Shown: one piece after another, positions 25,973 to 34,605 of the stretch
Layout: each line of letters opens with the position of its first letter
How positions within the stretch are numbered: the stretch's first letter is position 1
Origin: QHXQ01 sp038322995
GTDB lineage: Bacteria; Acidobacteriota; Blastocatellia; Pyrinomonadales; Pyrinomonadaceae
Reading direction: 5' to 3'
NCBI GenBank assembly: GCA_038322995.1
Contig: JBBQGM010000010.1
Span: forward strand, 3,715-67,714
DNA length: 64,000 bases
Position numbers and translations under genes: made by a program
Notes under the pieces: model-generated
Told to the model about the DNA's origin: nothing
Databases searched by the model: none
Seen by the model: the letters and a program-made list of their open reading frames with translations, nothing else

Positions 25973-25991
25973 ACCACCTGAATAAGTGGGG
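25973..25991. promoter_or_regulatory. 19-bp palindromic box 2 (upstream of the globin relic)
   Basis: ACCACCTGAATAAGTGGGG, 102 bases after the regulator stop and 57 bases before the surviving part of a globin pseudogene. It shares 15 of 19 bases with box 1. Confidence 0.6.
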
Positions 25992-26047
25992 AAGCGCCTG
26001 CGTCATCTGGCGTAGCACGCTATGCGCGCCTTCATTGCCTGCCGGAA

Positions 26048-26266
26048 ATGCTGCCCACCATGCAAACTCTCGGCGCGCGGCCCACGGCTTACGGTGTCAG
26101 GGCTGAAGCCTACCAGACGGTGGGCGCGGCTTTGCTCTGGACGCTAGGGCAGGGTCTCGGCGCAGGCTTCACACCTGAAGTTAAACAAGCGTGGACAGCC
26201 GGGTCCACGCCGCGGGCGGCGGCGATGCCGAGTGGCGTGCCTGCTGTTCTGGCCAACGCTGCCTGA
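26048..26266 (+). pseudogene. Globin, 5'-truncated and lacking the proximal histidine
   Basis: Reads MLPTMQTLGARPTAYGVRAE, then AYQTVGAALLWTLGQGLGAG and FTPEVKQAW. This aligns with the intact globin at 31653 (ILPAVRALGGRHVGYGVRNK, then DYNTVGKALLWTLQQGLGDA and FTPAVEAAW). The first half, with helices A-E, is missing. The heme-binding His of the GGRHVGYG motif is Pro here, and the C-terminus diverges after TPEVKQAW. It is a decayed paralogue about 5.6 kb from the intact copy. A hairpin (GCTGCC...GGCAGC) lies at its end. Confidence 0.85.
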
Positions 26267-26297
26267 AGCAGGGCAGCAGGGCAGCGCGCCACACATC

Positions 26298-26316
26298 ACT
26301 ACCTATGTATGTGGTG
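26298..26316. promoter_or_regulatory. 19-bp palindromic box 3 (upstream of the beta-helix/Calx-beta gene)
   Basis: ACTACCTATGTATGTGGTG, 52 bases before the start of the large beta-helix gene. It keeps ACTACCT and GTGGTG of the other boxes. Confidence 0.6.
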
Positions 26317-26368
26317 CTTCGAGCGCGCTACTTAGCTTATTTATTTAACCAGCAAGTGGAGACTAACT

Positions 26369-27631
26369 TTGATAGAGGAGATAGAGATGAAAACACAAAA
26401 GGACACAACGACACGCACGCGGCGCATGGTCAGTCTCGTACTGGCTACAATCGGTTCGCTGTTTTTCCTGACGGCCACAGCTTCAGCCAGGATCATTACA
26501 GTCACCGGCACGGGCGACACCATCGCGCTCGACGGCAAAGTCACATTGCGCGAAGCCATGACGGCAGCCAACACAAACTTTGCTTCTGGTGACGCCCCGG
26601 CGGGCGACGCGGGCCTCGACGTTATTCATTTCAACATTCCCGGCGGCGCGTTCCACACCATCACATTGGCCTCAGAACTGCCGCCCACGCCGGAGCCGCT
26701 GACGATTGACGGCACATCGCAGCCGGGCTTCGCGGGCCCGCCCGTCATCGAATTGAACGGCAACAACGTGGCCGCGACGGGCCTGTTCATTTTCGGCGGC
26801 AACAGTGTGGTGAAAGGGCTTGTGCTTAATCGCTTCACGGGTAATGCAATTATTCTCTCAACCAAGGACTTGAACTTCGTCGTCGGCAATTACATTGGCA
26901 CAAACGCGAGCGGCACGAGCGTTCTCGGCAACGGGCAGGATGGAGTTAGCATTCAAAATACGTCGAAATTTAACACCATTGGCGGGAGCGGCGCGTTGCG
27001 CAACGTCATCTCCGGTAATGGCTCGAACGGTGTTACCGTCAATGGTGGCTCCTTTAATACTATTCAGGGCAATTATATCGGCACCAATGCGGCGGGCACG
27101 GCCGCGCTCGGCAATGCTAGTAGCGGCATCCGAATTTTCACCGCCAATAATATCGTCGGCGGCACGGGGGCCGGCGCGGCGAACGTCGTTGCAGGTAATG
27201 TGACCGGAGTCAGTCTTGAAGGTGCTGGCGCGACTGGCAATCAAGTGCAGGGCAACTTGATCGGCACAAATGCCGCCGGCACGGCTGCGCTCGCCAACAC
27301 GCAGGAAGGCGTGTATATCAGCGCCCCAAACAATATCGTCGGCGGCACGACGGCTTCAGCGCGCAATCTCATTTCCGGCAATCGCTTTGGCCTCTACATC
27401 ACCGGCGATACGACGATGGGGAATCAGATACAGGGCAACTACATCGGTACTAATCTCAGCGGTAATGCTGCTGTCGGCAATACCGAAAACGGCATTACCA
27501 TCTTCGACGCTCCAACCAACAGCATGGCGGCACAAGCGCCGGAGCGGGCAATCTCATCTCCGGCAATGCAAGCAACGGCGTCCTCATCAACAGTAGCAGC
27601 GCGACAGGTAATCAAGTGCAGGGAAACCTGA
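26369..27631 (+). CDS. N-terminal part of a beta-helix surface protein (CSLREA-type), frameshifted at about 27525
   Basis: About 420 residues: a signal peptide (VLATIGSLFFLTATASA), a CSLREA-like domain (GKVTLREAMTAANTN) and parallel beta-helix coils of about 35-40 residues with the repeated GNYIGTNAAGTAALGN, IVGGTTASARNLISGN and NQVQGNLIGT motifs. After ITIFDAPTNS the frame is lost. The family sequence, IGGTSAGAGNLISGNA-like, continues in the frame of the next entry, consistent with loss of one base in AGCAT(N)GGCGGC near 27525. The last residues here (MAAQAPERAISSPAMQ onward) are out of frame. The start may be TTG/ATG 26369 or the ATG at 26387 in MKTQKDTTT. Confidence 0.8.
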   Translation: MIEEIEMKTQKDTTTRTRRMVSLVLATIGSLFFLTATASARIITVTGTGDTIALDGKVTLREAMTAANTNFASGDAPAGDAGLDVIHFNIPGGAFHTITLASELPPTPEPLTIDGTSQPGFAGPPVIELNGNNVAATGLFIFGGNSVVKGLVLNRFTGNAIILSTKDLNFVVGNYIGTNASGTSVLGNGQDGVSIQNTSKFNTIGGSGALRNVISGNGSNGVTVNGGSFNTIQGNYIGTNAAGTAALGNASSGIRIFTANNIVGGTGAGAANVVAGNVTGVSLEGAGATGNQVQGNLIGTNAAGTAALANTQEGVYISAPNNIVGGTTASARNLISGNRFGLYITGDTTMGNQIQGNYIGTNLSGNAAVGNTENGITIFDAPTNSMAAQAPERAISSPAMQATASSSTVAARQVIKCRET

Positions 27632-30600
27632 TCGGGACGAATGCCAACGGCGACGCCGCGCTCGGTAACGCCAGCTACGGTATTCGCATCATCGGCGCAG
27701 CGAACAACACGGTGGGCGGCACGACGACGGCGGCGCGCAACATCATCTCCGGCAACGCGCGCGGCCTGAGTATCGAGACTGTCGCGGCGACGGGGAACTT
27801 GGTTCAAGGCAACTACATCGGACTCAACCCCGCGGGCACAGGGACGCTCCCCAACAACGGCTCCGGCGTCGAAGTTTCAGGCGTCAACAACTTAATCGGC
27901 GGCACCGCATCCGGTGCGGGCAACGTCATCTCCGGCAATGCAAACGATGGCGTGACTGTCACCGGTAGCAACTCGATGGGCAACAAGATTCAAGGAAACC
28001 TCATCGGGACGAATGCTACGGGCACAGCCGCGCTCGGAAATACATTTGAAGGCGTGCGGGTGATCGACGCGCCCAAGACGTTGATCGGCGGTACGACGGC
28101 GGCGGCGCGCAACATCATCTCCGGCAACTCGCGCGGCATCTCGATTGAAAGCGCGGCGACAGGCAGTCTTGTACAGGGCAACTACATCGGCACGGATAGC
28201 ACCGGCAGCAACGGTCTCGGCAATTCTCAGGAAGGAGTCATGCTCTTGTCATGCTCCAATAACCTGATCGGCGGCACGATCAGGGGGGCGCGCAACGTCA
28301 TCTCCGGCAACGCGAATGACGGGGTTCGCATTGGTGGCCCGAATGCGACGATGAATCTCGTGCAGGGCAACTACATCGGCACGAAGGCGGATGGCGTGAC
28401 GCTGTTGCCCAACCTCGGAGCCGGAGTTGACGTGTTCGGAGCTTTCAACAACACGTTCGGCGGCACAGCCGCCACGGCGGGCAACGTCATCGCCGGCAAC
28501 GGTTACGCGGGCGCGCTGATTCAATCGGGGAGCGGCAATGCGCTGCTTGGCAACTCATTCTTCAACAACGCCCGGCTCGCAATTGATCTCGACCGGAACG
28601 ACATCATTGGCCTGCTCGCCAACGATCAAGGTGATCCAGACCCCGGCGCAAACAAGCATCAGAATTATCCGCTGCTCACCTCCGTCATCGTCTCCGGCGG
28701 CAACACCAGCATCCTCGGCAAACTCAACAGCACACCCAACAAACAGTTCCGCGTCGAGTTCTTTGCCAACAGCGCGTGCAGCAACGCAGGCTTCGGCGAA
28801 GGGCAAGTCTTTCTCGGCACCACTTCGGTCACGACGGACGCCAATGGCGACGCCGCGCTTAACACGACGCTGCCGGTTGCGCCCGCCGGCCAGTTCATCA
28901 CCGCGACCGCCACGAGTCCTGACAACGACACTTCGGAATTCTCGCCGTGCGCGCTCGTCGGCGGCCCAAACCCCGGTGTGCTTCAGTTCGTCAGCAACTT
29001 CTTCATCAACTCCGAATCCGACGGCACAGCCAAGATCACCGTCACCCGTTCAAGCGGGCTGCTTGGCACCGTGTCGGTGCACTACGCGACGAGCGACGGA
29101 GTGGCCACCGCGCCGGCCGATTATGCGACCACGAGTGGCGATTTAACTTTCGCCGATGGCGAAGTCATCAAGACGTTCACCGTCCCCGTCGTTGACGACG
29201 GCGTGCCCGAATCGCAGGAGACGCTAAATCTGACGTTAAGCGCCCCGACGGGCGGCGCGGCGCTCGGCGCAAATGGCGCTGCTCAGCTTTACATCAACGA
29301 TGCCGATCCGAACTATCCGGGGACAAGTTTTTCGGACGCCAGCGTTGTCGAAGGCAACAGCGGGACAGTCAACGCGGTGTTCCACATCACCGTCACCACG
29401 CACGCCGCTGTTGTGACTGTCGGCTACACCACGACAGACGGCACGGCTCAGGCCGGCACGGATTATCAGGCGACGAGCGGCACGCTGACCTTCAATCCCG
29501 GCGAGACGAGCAAGGACGTGAACGTGCCCGTGATCGGCGACACACTGGCCGAAGGCAATGAGGTCTTCTTCTTAAACAGCACCGGGTTGAGCGCGGGTTT
29601 CGTCAACAGAGCGCCGGGTGAAGCCGTCATCATCGACGACGAAGGTTCAGCCGCGCTGTCTTTGGGCGCGGCGACTTACAGCGTTAACGAGAACGGCGGC
29701 AGCGTTGATGTGCTCGTTAAACGGGTGGGTAGTAGCACGCCCGTCACCGTTGATTATGCGACGATGGATGGCAGCGCCGTCGCCGGTTCCGACTACACGA
29801 CGAAGACGGGGACGCTGTCGTTCGCCGCCAACGAAACGGATAAAACAGTCAACATCCCCGTCCTCAACGACGCCCAAAACGAGCCGGATGAGACTTTCAG
29901 CTTCAAGCTCAGTAATCCGGTTAATGTGGTTTTAGGCAGCCCTAACGTGGCGGTCATCACCATTCAAGATGACGACGCGGCGGCACCACCGCCGGCCAAC
30001 GGCGCGGTGCTGATCAGTGAATTCCGCTTCCGCGGCCCTGTCCCCGCGAATGCGCAGACCGACGGGCACTTGGATGAGTTCGTCGAACTCTATAACACCA
30101 CGAACGCCGCGCTCGTCGTCAGCACCGACGATAACTCGGCCGGCTGGGCACTCGTCGCGCACAACGGCGGCGCGCTACCCGTCATCTTCACCATCCCGAA
30201 CGGCACAACCATCCCGGCGCGCGGGCATTTCCTCGCCGCCAACGCCAACGGCTACAGCCTGACCGTCGCCGCTGTCGGCGACAGCACCTATCAGCCGGAC
30301 ATTTTCGACGGTACCGGCATCGCCTTGTTCCGCACCGCCGCACCCGCCAACTTCGACAGCGCGCACCGGCTCGACGCGGTTGGCTGCGACAATAATGCCG
30401 ATCCTGTGCCAGCCCTATTCCGCGAGGGCCCGGGCTTGTCGTTTACCGGCAACAGTGGCGGCGAGTTCAGCTTCGTGCGCAAACTGACGACCGGTCTGCC
30501 GCAGGACACAGACGACAACGCGCAGGACTTCGCGTTCGTCGCCACTGACGGCGGCACGTACAACGGGCTCCAGGCGCAACTCGGCGTGCCCGCGCCGGAG

Positions 30601-31146
30601 AACTTGAGCAGCCCCATCCAGCGCAACGCGACGATCAAAGCGTCGGTCATCGAGCCGCAGCAGGTGGTCACGGCCGCGCCGAATCGCGTGCGCGATCTGA
30701 CGCCCGTCCCGAACGGCGCGCAGGGCACGTTGGAACTGCGTCGCCGGTTCAAGAACAGCACGGGCGCGCCGCTCACGCAGTTGCGCTTTCGCGTGGTGGA
30801 CATCACGACGCTCAACACGCCGAACGCGGGCGGCGCGCAGGCCGATCTGCGGTTGTTAAGCTCGGCTGATCTGGGCGGCGTGCAAACCAGCGGCGGCGTG
30901 CTGACGCTGCGCGGGACGCTGCTCGAAGCAAGTCCGGCGCAACCAAACGGCGGCGGGTTGAACGCGGCGGCGATCATCAACTTGCCGGGTCAACTCGCGG
31001 TCGGCGCGAGCGTTGACGTGCGCTTCGTGATCGGGGTGCAGACGGGCGGGAGCTTCCGCTTCTTCGTCAACGTCGAAGCGCTGACGAACGAGGCCACCAC
31101 GGCCAAAGAGGGCGGCCCGAAGTTGGGCGTACCGCTGTCCAGATAG
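27616..31146 (+). CDS. C-terminal part of the same surface protein: beta-helix, three Calx-beta domains, lamin-tail-like domain
   Basis: Beta-helix coils continue (GNYIGTDSTGSNGLGN, VISGNANDGV) to about residue 310. They lead to a closing segment (FFNNARLAIDLDRND), then three Calx-beta domains: TVSVHYATSDGVATAPADYA; VTVGYTTTDGTAQAGTDYQA; VTVDYATMDGSAVAGSDYTT, each ending in a DD-type Ca-binding turn. A lamin-tail-like domain follows (GAVLISEFRFRGPVP, DEFVELYNTTNAALVV), then a C-terminal beta domain. Together with the upstream piece the protein would be about 1,590 residues, secreted and probably calcium-binding, in adhesion or matrix. The homologous frame is open upstream of 27616, so this is one gene split by a frameshift, not two. 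Confidence 0.85.
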   Translation: MQGNLIGTNANGDAALGNASYGIRIIGAANNTVGGTTTAARNIISGNARGLSIETVAATGNLVQGNYIGLNPAGTGTLPNNGSGVEVSGVNNLIGGTASGAGNVISGNANDGVTVTGSNSMGNKIQGNLIGTNATGTAALGNTFEGVRVIDAPKTLIGGTTAAARNIISGNSRGISIESAATGSLVQGNYIGTDSTGSNGLGNSQEGVMLLSCSNNLIGGTIRGARNVISGNANDGVRIGGPNATMNLVQGNYIGTKADGVTLLPNLGAGVDVFGAFNNTFGGTAATAGNVIAGNGYAGALIQSGSGNALLGNSFFNNARLAIDLDRNDIIGLLANDQGDPDPGANKHQNYPLLTSVIVSGGNTSILGKLNSTPNKQFRVEFFANSACSNAGFGEGQVFLGTTSVTTDANGDAALNTTLPVAPAGQFITATATSPDNDTSEFSPCALVGGPNPGVLQFVSNFFINSESDGTAKITVTRSSGLLGTVSVHYATSDGVATAPADYATTSGDLTFADGEVIKTFTVPVVDDGVPESQETLNLTLSAPTGGAALGANGAAQLYINDADPNYPGTSFSDASVVEGNSGTVNAVFHITVTTHAAVVTVGYTTTDGTAQAGTDYQATSGTLTFNPGETSKDVNVPVIGDTLAEGNEVFFLNSTGLSAGFVNRAPGEAVIIDDEGSAALSLGAATYSVNENGGSVDVLVKRVGSSTPVTVDYATMDGSAVAGSDYTTKTGTLSFAANETDKTVNIPVLNDAQNEPDETFSFKLSNPVNVVLGSPNVAVITIQDDDAAAPPPANGAVLISEFRFRGPVPANAQTDGHLDEFVELYNTTNAALVVSTDDNSAGWALVAHNGGALPVIFTIPNGTTIPARGHFLAANANGYSLTVAAVGDSTYQPDIFDGTGIALFRTAAPANFDSAHRLDAVGCDNNADPVPALFREGPGLSFTGNSGGEFSFVRKLTTGLPQDTDDNAQDFAFVATDGGTYNGLQAQLGVPAPENLSSPIQRNATIKASVIEPQQVVTAAPNRVRDLTPVPNGAQGTLELRRRFKNSTGAPLTQLRFRVVDITTLNTPNAGGAQADLRLLSSADLGGVQTSGGVLTLRGTLLEASPAQPNGGGLNAAAIINLPGQLAVGASVDVRFVIGVQTGGSFRFFVNVEALTNEATTAKEGGPKLGVPLSR

Positions 31147-31277
31147 GTGGCACACGACCGAACTTTTGGCTGTATGTAGCAAGCCTTTGTTTATTCGTGC
31201 GGGACTGGCGTGCAGCAAGCTCAACTCGGAGTGTGCAGCAAAGCTGCCGCTCCTTCGCCCTCCGCGCTAAACGCGCG

Positions 31278-31320
31278 ACAGCCACCGTGCCGGGTTTCGC
31301 CCCGCACGGTGGCTGTTTCC
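31278..31320 (+). terminator. Rho-independent-type terminator after the Calx-beta gene
   Basis: ACAGCCACCGTGC (31278-31290) pairs with GCACGGTGGCTGT (31304-31316), a perfect 13-base stem, followed by TTCCTTTCC. It lies 131 bases after the stop of the large gene. Confidence 0.75.
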
Positions 31321-31360
31321 TTTCCGGGAATCCACCACATACGCGCGCCGGGCAACACGC

Positions 31361-31520
31361 AAGCCGCCCGAACGGGTTGGGCATGAAGACTTCTTCAACC
31401 GCGTGTTCGTGGCGATGGCGTAAGTCGGCTATCTGCGCCGCGCGCCCGAACCAATCAGCTTCGACGCTTAGCACCAATTCTCTCAACGCCAGCCCGCGAC
31501 TCTTTGCCAAATCTTCGGAC
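31361..31520 (+). pseudogene. DUF4214-like C-terminal relic with in-frame stops
   Basis: Reads VGHEDFFNRVFVAMA, stop, VGYLRRAPEPISFDA, stop, HQFSQRQ. The order FFNRxFVxMxYxGYLRR...FWLxxLN is the C-terminal motif of DUF4214 domains, which often end Calx-beta proteins in Acidobacteriota. It is a remnant of another surface protein end, broken by TAA at 31421 and TAG at 31469. Confidence 0.5.
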
Positions 31521-31526
31521 TCTTTT

Positions 31527-31545
31527 ACTACCTATATAGGTGGTG
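31527..31545. promoter_or_regulatory. 19-bp palindromic box 4 (upstream of the globin)
   Basis: ACTACCTATATAGGTGGTG, the most symmetric copy (CTATATAG centre), 107 bases before the globin start. It is probably the reference form of the operator. Confidence 0.65.
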
Positions 31546-31652
31546 ACCCGCCGCTGTTTTTGCGCGAAGATGTCTGCGTTGTAGGAAACACAACAACGGC
31601 GTGCGTCCGCTCCGACGGGCGCATGCAATCAAGCACAGCAGCGGAGGACATG

Positions 31653-32093
31653 ATGACTAACGAACAAATCACATTGGTACAAACCAGCTTTCAACAGGTC
31701 GTGCCTATCGCCGACTTGGCCGCGCACCTTTTCTACGCTCGTCTCTTTGATCTCGACCCGGGCCTTGAGCCGCTCTTCCAGAGCGACATTGCGGAGCAGG
31801 GACAGAAGCTGATGCAGATGCTCGGGGCCGTGGTCAAAAGCCTCGACCGGCCGGAGCAAATCTTGCCGGCGGTGCGCGCCCTCGGCGGGCGGCACGTGGG
31901 TTACGGTGTGCGGAATAAGGACTACAACACGGTTGGCAAGGCGCTGTTGTGGACGCTACAGCAGGGCTTGGGCGACGCCTTCACGCCGGCCGTTGAAGCC
32001 GCCTGGAGCGCGGTTTACGCAAAGCTCGCCGCCGCGATGACGGGCAGCTATGTGTGTGACCCGTGGGCGGTGACACTCGCCTACGCCCACTGA
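31653..32093 (+). CDS. Single-domain bacterial globin
   Basis: A 146-residue globin of the flavohemoglobin/Vgb type without a reductase domain. It likely binds O2 or NO. Helix A begins TLVQTSFQQVVP, B10 is probably Tyr28 (LFYARLFDLDP), and the proximal His81 lies in ALGGRHVGYGV. TVGKALLWTLQQGLG is helix G and FTPAVEAAWSAVYAKLAAAM is helix H, at normal family length. The start is ATG 31653: GGAGG is at 31643-31647, and the open frame further upstream (31197) is non-homologous. A palindromic box and a DUF4214 relic lie upstream. A decayed paralogue lies at 26048. Confidence 0.92.
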   Translation: MTNEQITLVQTSFQQVVPIADLAAHLFYARLFDLDPGLEPLFQSDIAEQGQKLMQMLGAVVKSLDRPEQILPAVRALGGRHVGYGVRNKDYNTVGKALLWTLQQGLGDAFTPAVEAAWSAVYAKLAAAMTGSYVCDPWAVTLAYAH

Positions 32094-32134
32094 ACAATAG
32101 CTGACTACGGCGGCAACGTCAGAGAGCGGATGAC

Positions 32135-32692
32135 ATGAAAAGTCTCGTCAAATTACTCCTCGTCAGCGGCGCGCTGTTCGCCGCAGTGTGCGGCTTGTAT
32201 CGCGGCCAGATGCGGCAAGAGTTGCTGCTGCGTGCCGCCATGCGCGGGGATGTCAAAACCATTGACGCCCTGCTGCGTGCCGGGTCAGACCCAAACTCGG
32301 AGATTAGCGACCGGCACGAATACGACCGCCCGTTGCTGATGGCAGCCGGGCATGGCCACACCGAAGCAGTGCGCCTGCTGATAGATCGCGGGGCGCAAAT
32401 CAACCTGGCGCAGGACGACGGTCGAACCGCACTCATCGCCGCAGTCGAAGGCGGCCACACGGAGACGGCGAGCTTGTTGTTAGCGCGCGGCGCAGACGCA
32501 AATGCCGCGTACGCACAAGGCAGCGCATTGACCATCGCGTTTGAGAAAACCCGCGGGTTCTGCGCACCCAACTGTGCAAAGGCAGCGAAGCTGATTGAAC
32601 TACTGCGGCAGTACGGCGCGAAAGACTACGCCGGCGTGCAAACCCCGGCGCTGTCACTAACCGCACCGCCGCAAACCAGAGGAGAGCCATGA
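32135..32692 (+). CDS. Membrane-anchored ankyrin repeat protein
   Basis: A 185-residue protein. An N-terminal membrane helix (about 5-22, LLLVSGALFAAVCGLY) is followed by three to four ankyrin repeats: LLLRAAMRGDVKTIDALLRA, PLLMAAGHGHTEAVRLLIDR, TALIAAVEGGHTETASLLLA, and a degenerate last repeat. It probably binds a partner protein on the outer face of the membrane. The stop overlaps the start of the next frame (ATGATG), so both were likely co-expressed. The TGA-ATG overlap with a broken gene suggests that the operon is decaying. Confidence 0.85.
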   Translation: MKSLVKLLLVSGALFAAVCGLYRGQMRQELLLRAAMRGDVKTIDALLRAGSDPNSEISDRHEYDRPLLMAAGHGHTEAVRLLIDRGAQINLAQDDGRTALIAAVEGGHTETASLLLARGADANAAYAQGSALTIAFEKTRGFCAPNCAKAAKLIELLRQYGAKDYAGVQTPALSLTAPPQTRGEP

Positions 32693-33126
32693 TGAAACGC
32701 TTCGGCTTGATTTGTCTACTTTTGATTTCCGCCAGTCTGAGCAGTTTCGCGCAGGCTGGCGGGCGGTTTACGGATCATTCGCGCCCCCCGGCTAAAGGCA
32801 GCGCCGTCCGGCAAGCCATCCTGGACGCGCTGCGCAGTCAGGAGCAGGTCGCGTTCAAAGTGCATTACTTGCGCGTGAGCCGAGGCTGGGCTTGGATCGA
32901 TGTGACGCCGTTCGACGGGCGGCGACGGCCTGCGGCTGAACGATACTGATTGCTACTGCGGCTGGAAAGTGGCACGTGGAAAGCCGCCGATTTGTCGGCG
33001 TTGCCCGAAGACCCGAACGATCCACTGGAAGCAGAGACGCCAAGTCGCGGTTACGTCGTGAAAATACTGAAAGCTTATCCTGACGTGCCGCTCGACATTA
33101 TTCCCAAAGCCAGCAGGCCACATTGA
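32689..33126 (+). pseudogene. Small exported protein, frameshifted
   Basis: The first 80 residues are a signal peptide (LICLLLISASLSSFAQA) and a domain SAVRQAILDALRSQEQVAFK, VHYLRVSRGWAWIDVTPFDG, then the frame shifts near 32930 (family continuation GDGLRLNDTD in a second frame) and again near 32955 (LLRLESGTWKAADLSALPED in a third, to TGA 33124). The final piece reads VKILKAYPDVPLDIIPK. The pattern resembles small periplasmic proteins with a YLxVxxGWAW core. Two indels make it non-functional. Confidence 0.65.
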
Positions 33127-33314
33127 TGGCGCGACACGAGGTTCTGCGCGGCATCACGCTCGCGAGGCTGGTCTGGTGGCTTAGCCACTTGGAGGGCGCG
33201 GTCGAAATCGACGGCACGCGGTACAATCGCTACCGCGTCTGGTACCCACGCGCGCCTATTTCGCTACAATACGCGAAGCGCAATCCGGCTGGCGCAATCG
33301 GGGCGGCGGCGTGA
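33126..33314 (+). pseudogene. Short fragment, possibly of a DAPG-hydrolase-like protein
   Basis: Reads MARHEVLRGITLARLVWWLS, HLEGAVEIDGTRYNRYRVWY and PRAPISLQYAKRNPAGAIGA. The WW...YxxYRVWxPR layout recalls the PhlG/DAPG hydrolase fold, but the piece is too short to be certain. ATG 33126 overlaps the TGA of the preceding broken gene. It ends at 33314. Confidence 0.35.
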
Positions 33315-33435
33315 TTCAACTGGTAGAGATGCTGAACGCGTCGTGGCCGTCATTGCGATCCTCTTCGCCGTGGCGGACAAAGACTTTAGCCATCAAATAA
33401 AATCGTCGGAGCGGGACAGTGAAGAGAGGATGAAT

Positions 33436-34590
33436 ATGGTGGACGGCGTCAAACGAGCGATAGTCATTGGCGGCGGCATCGGCGGATTATGCGTGGCCAT
33501 CGGGCTGCGGCAGATCGGCATAGAGGTCAGTGTCTATGAGCAAGCGCCCGCGCTCGGCAGGGTCGGGGCCGGGCTGACCGTGTGGGCTAACGCCATCAAG
33601 GCGTTGCGTAAATTAGGCGTGGCGGACGCCGTGCTTGCGTCCGCGGCGCGAATTGAGCGCGCCGAAGTGCGCACCGCGCGCGGGCGCGTTCTGGCCCTAT
33701 CGCGCCCCGGCGAACTCGAAGCGCGCTATGGCGAGCCGACCGTAGCCCTCCACCGCGCAGACTTACACCGCGCGCTGCTCGCCGCCCTGCCGGATGACGT
33801 TCTGCGACTCGGTGAGAAGTGCAGTCATGTCGCGCAAGACGAGGGGGGCGTGACCGTCCGTTTCGAGAGCGGACGCACCGATCACGCCGGGCTGCTGATC
33901 GCCGCCGATGGCATTCATTCGACTGTGCGGGCGCAGGTTTTTTCGCAAAGCAAGCCGCGCTATGCGGGCTACACCTCTTGGCGCGGCATCGTCAAGACGG
34001 AGGATGAGGCTGCGTTGGGCGTCACTTCTGAATCGTGGGGCTGCGGCTCACGCTTCGGCCTACTGCGGATAGACGAGCGGCATGTTTATTGGTTCGCCAC
34101 CGCTAACGCGCGCGCGGGCCGAACGCAAACGGCGGACGAGCAGAAGGAGTTTCTGCGCACACGATTCAGGGCCTGGCATCACCCGGTGGGGCTGTTGATC
34201 GACGCCACGCCCGCCGAGCAAATACTGCACACAGACATCTATGACCTTGAGCCGATGAGGAGTTGGAGCGTGGGGCGTGTCGTTCTGTTAGGCGATGCGG
34301 CGCATGCCACGACGCCGAACATGGGCCAGGGCGGGTGCATGGCGATTGAGAGCGCCGTGGTCTTAGCGCGTTGTTTGCGGCAAGAGCCTGGCCTCGTTGC
34401 GGCGCTCAAACGCTACGAGGCCGAACGAATGCCGCGCACGAGCTGGATCACGGCGCAATCATGGAAGATCGGCCGCATCGGCCAGCTTGAAAATCGCTTC
34501 GCCTGCATGTTGCGTAACCTTGTGTTTGGCCTTACCCCGGCGGCAATAATAAAGAAGCCACTTGAACAGGCGGTTGGCTTCGAAGCTTGA
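33436..34590 (+). CDS. FAD-dependent monooxygenase (PHBH/UbiH-like)
   Basis: A flavoprotein hydroxylase of about 384 residues. The N-terminal IVIGGGIGGLCVAIGLRQIG is the FAD GxGxxG motif with a terminal Glu in VSVYEQA. LLIAADGIHSTVRA is the DG motif and VVLLGDAAHATTPNMGQG the GD motif; AIESAVVLARCL follows. The family hydroxylates aromatic or polyketide-like compounds with NAD(P)H. ATG 33436 is preferred (GAGAGG six bases upstream); ATG 33430 and GTG 33343 are also in frame. A broken NAD-epimerase lies just downstream. Confidence 0.9.
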   Translation: MVDGVKRAIVIGGGIGGLCVAIGLRQIGIEVSVYEQAPALGRVGAGLTVWANAIKALRKLGVADAVLASAARIERAEVRTARGRVLALSRPGELEARYGEPTVALHRADLHRALLAALPDDVLRLGEKCSHVAQDEGGVTVRFESGRTDHAGLLIAADGIHSTVRAQVFSQSKPRYAGYTSWRGIVKTEDEAALGVTSESWGCGSRFGLLRIDERHVYWFATANARAGRTQTADEQKEFLRTRFRAWHHPVGLLIDATPAEQILHTDIYDLEPMRSWSVGRVVLLGDAAHATTPNMGQGGCMAIESAVVLARCLRQEPGLVAALKRYEAERMPRTSWITAQSWKIGRIGQLENRFACMLRNLVFGLTPAAIIKKPLEQAVGFEA

Positions 34591-34605
34591 GAGAAAAGCC
34601 GGGCG

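Noticed and set aside
31197..31650. Extension of the globin N-terminus from GTG 31197
   Set aside because: The extension is non-homologous and the Shine-Dalgarno sequence and family start are at 31653.
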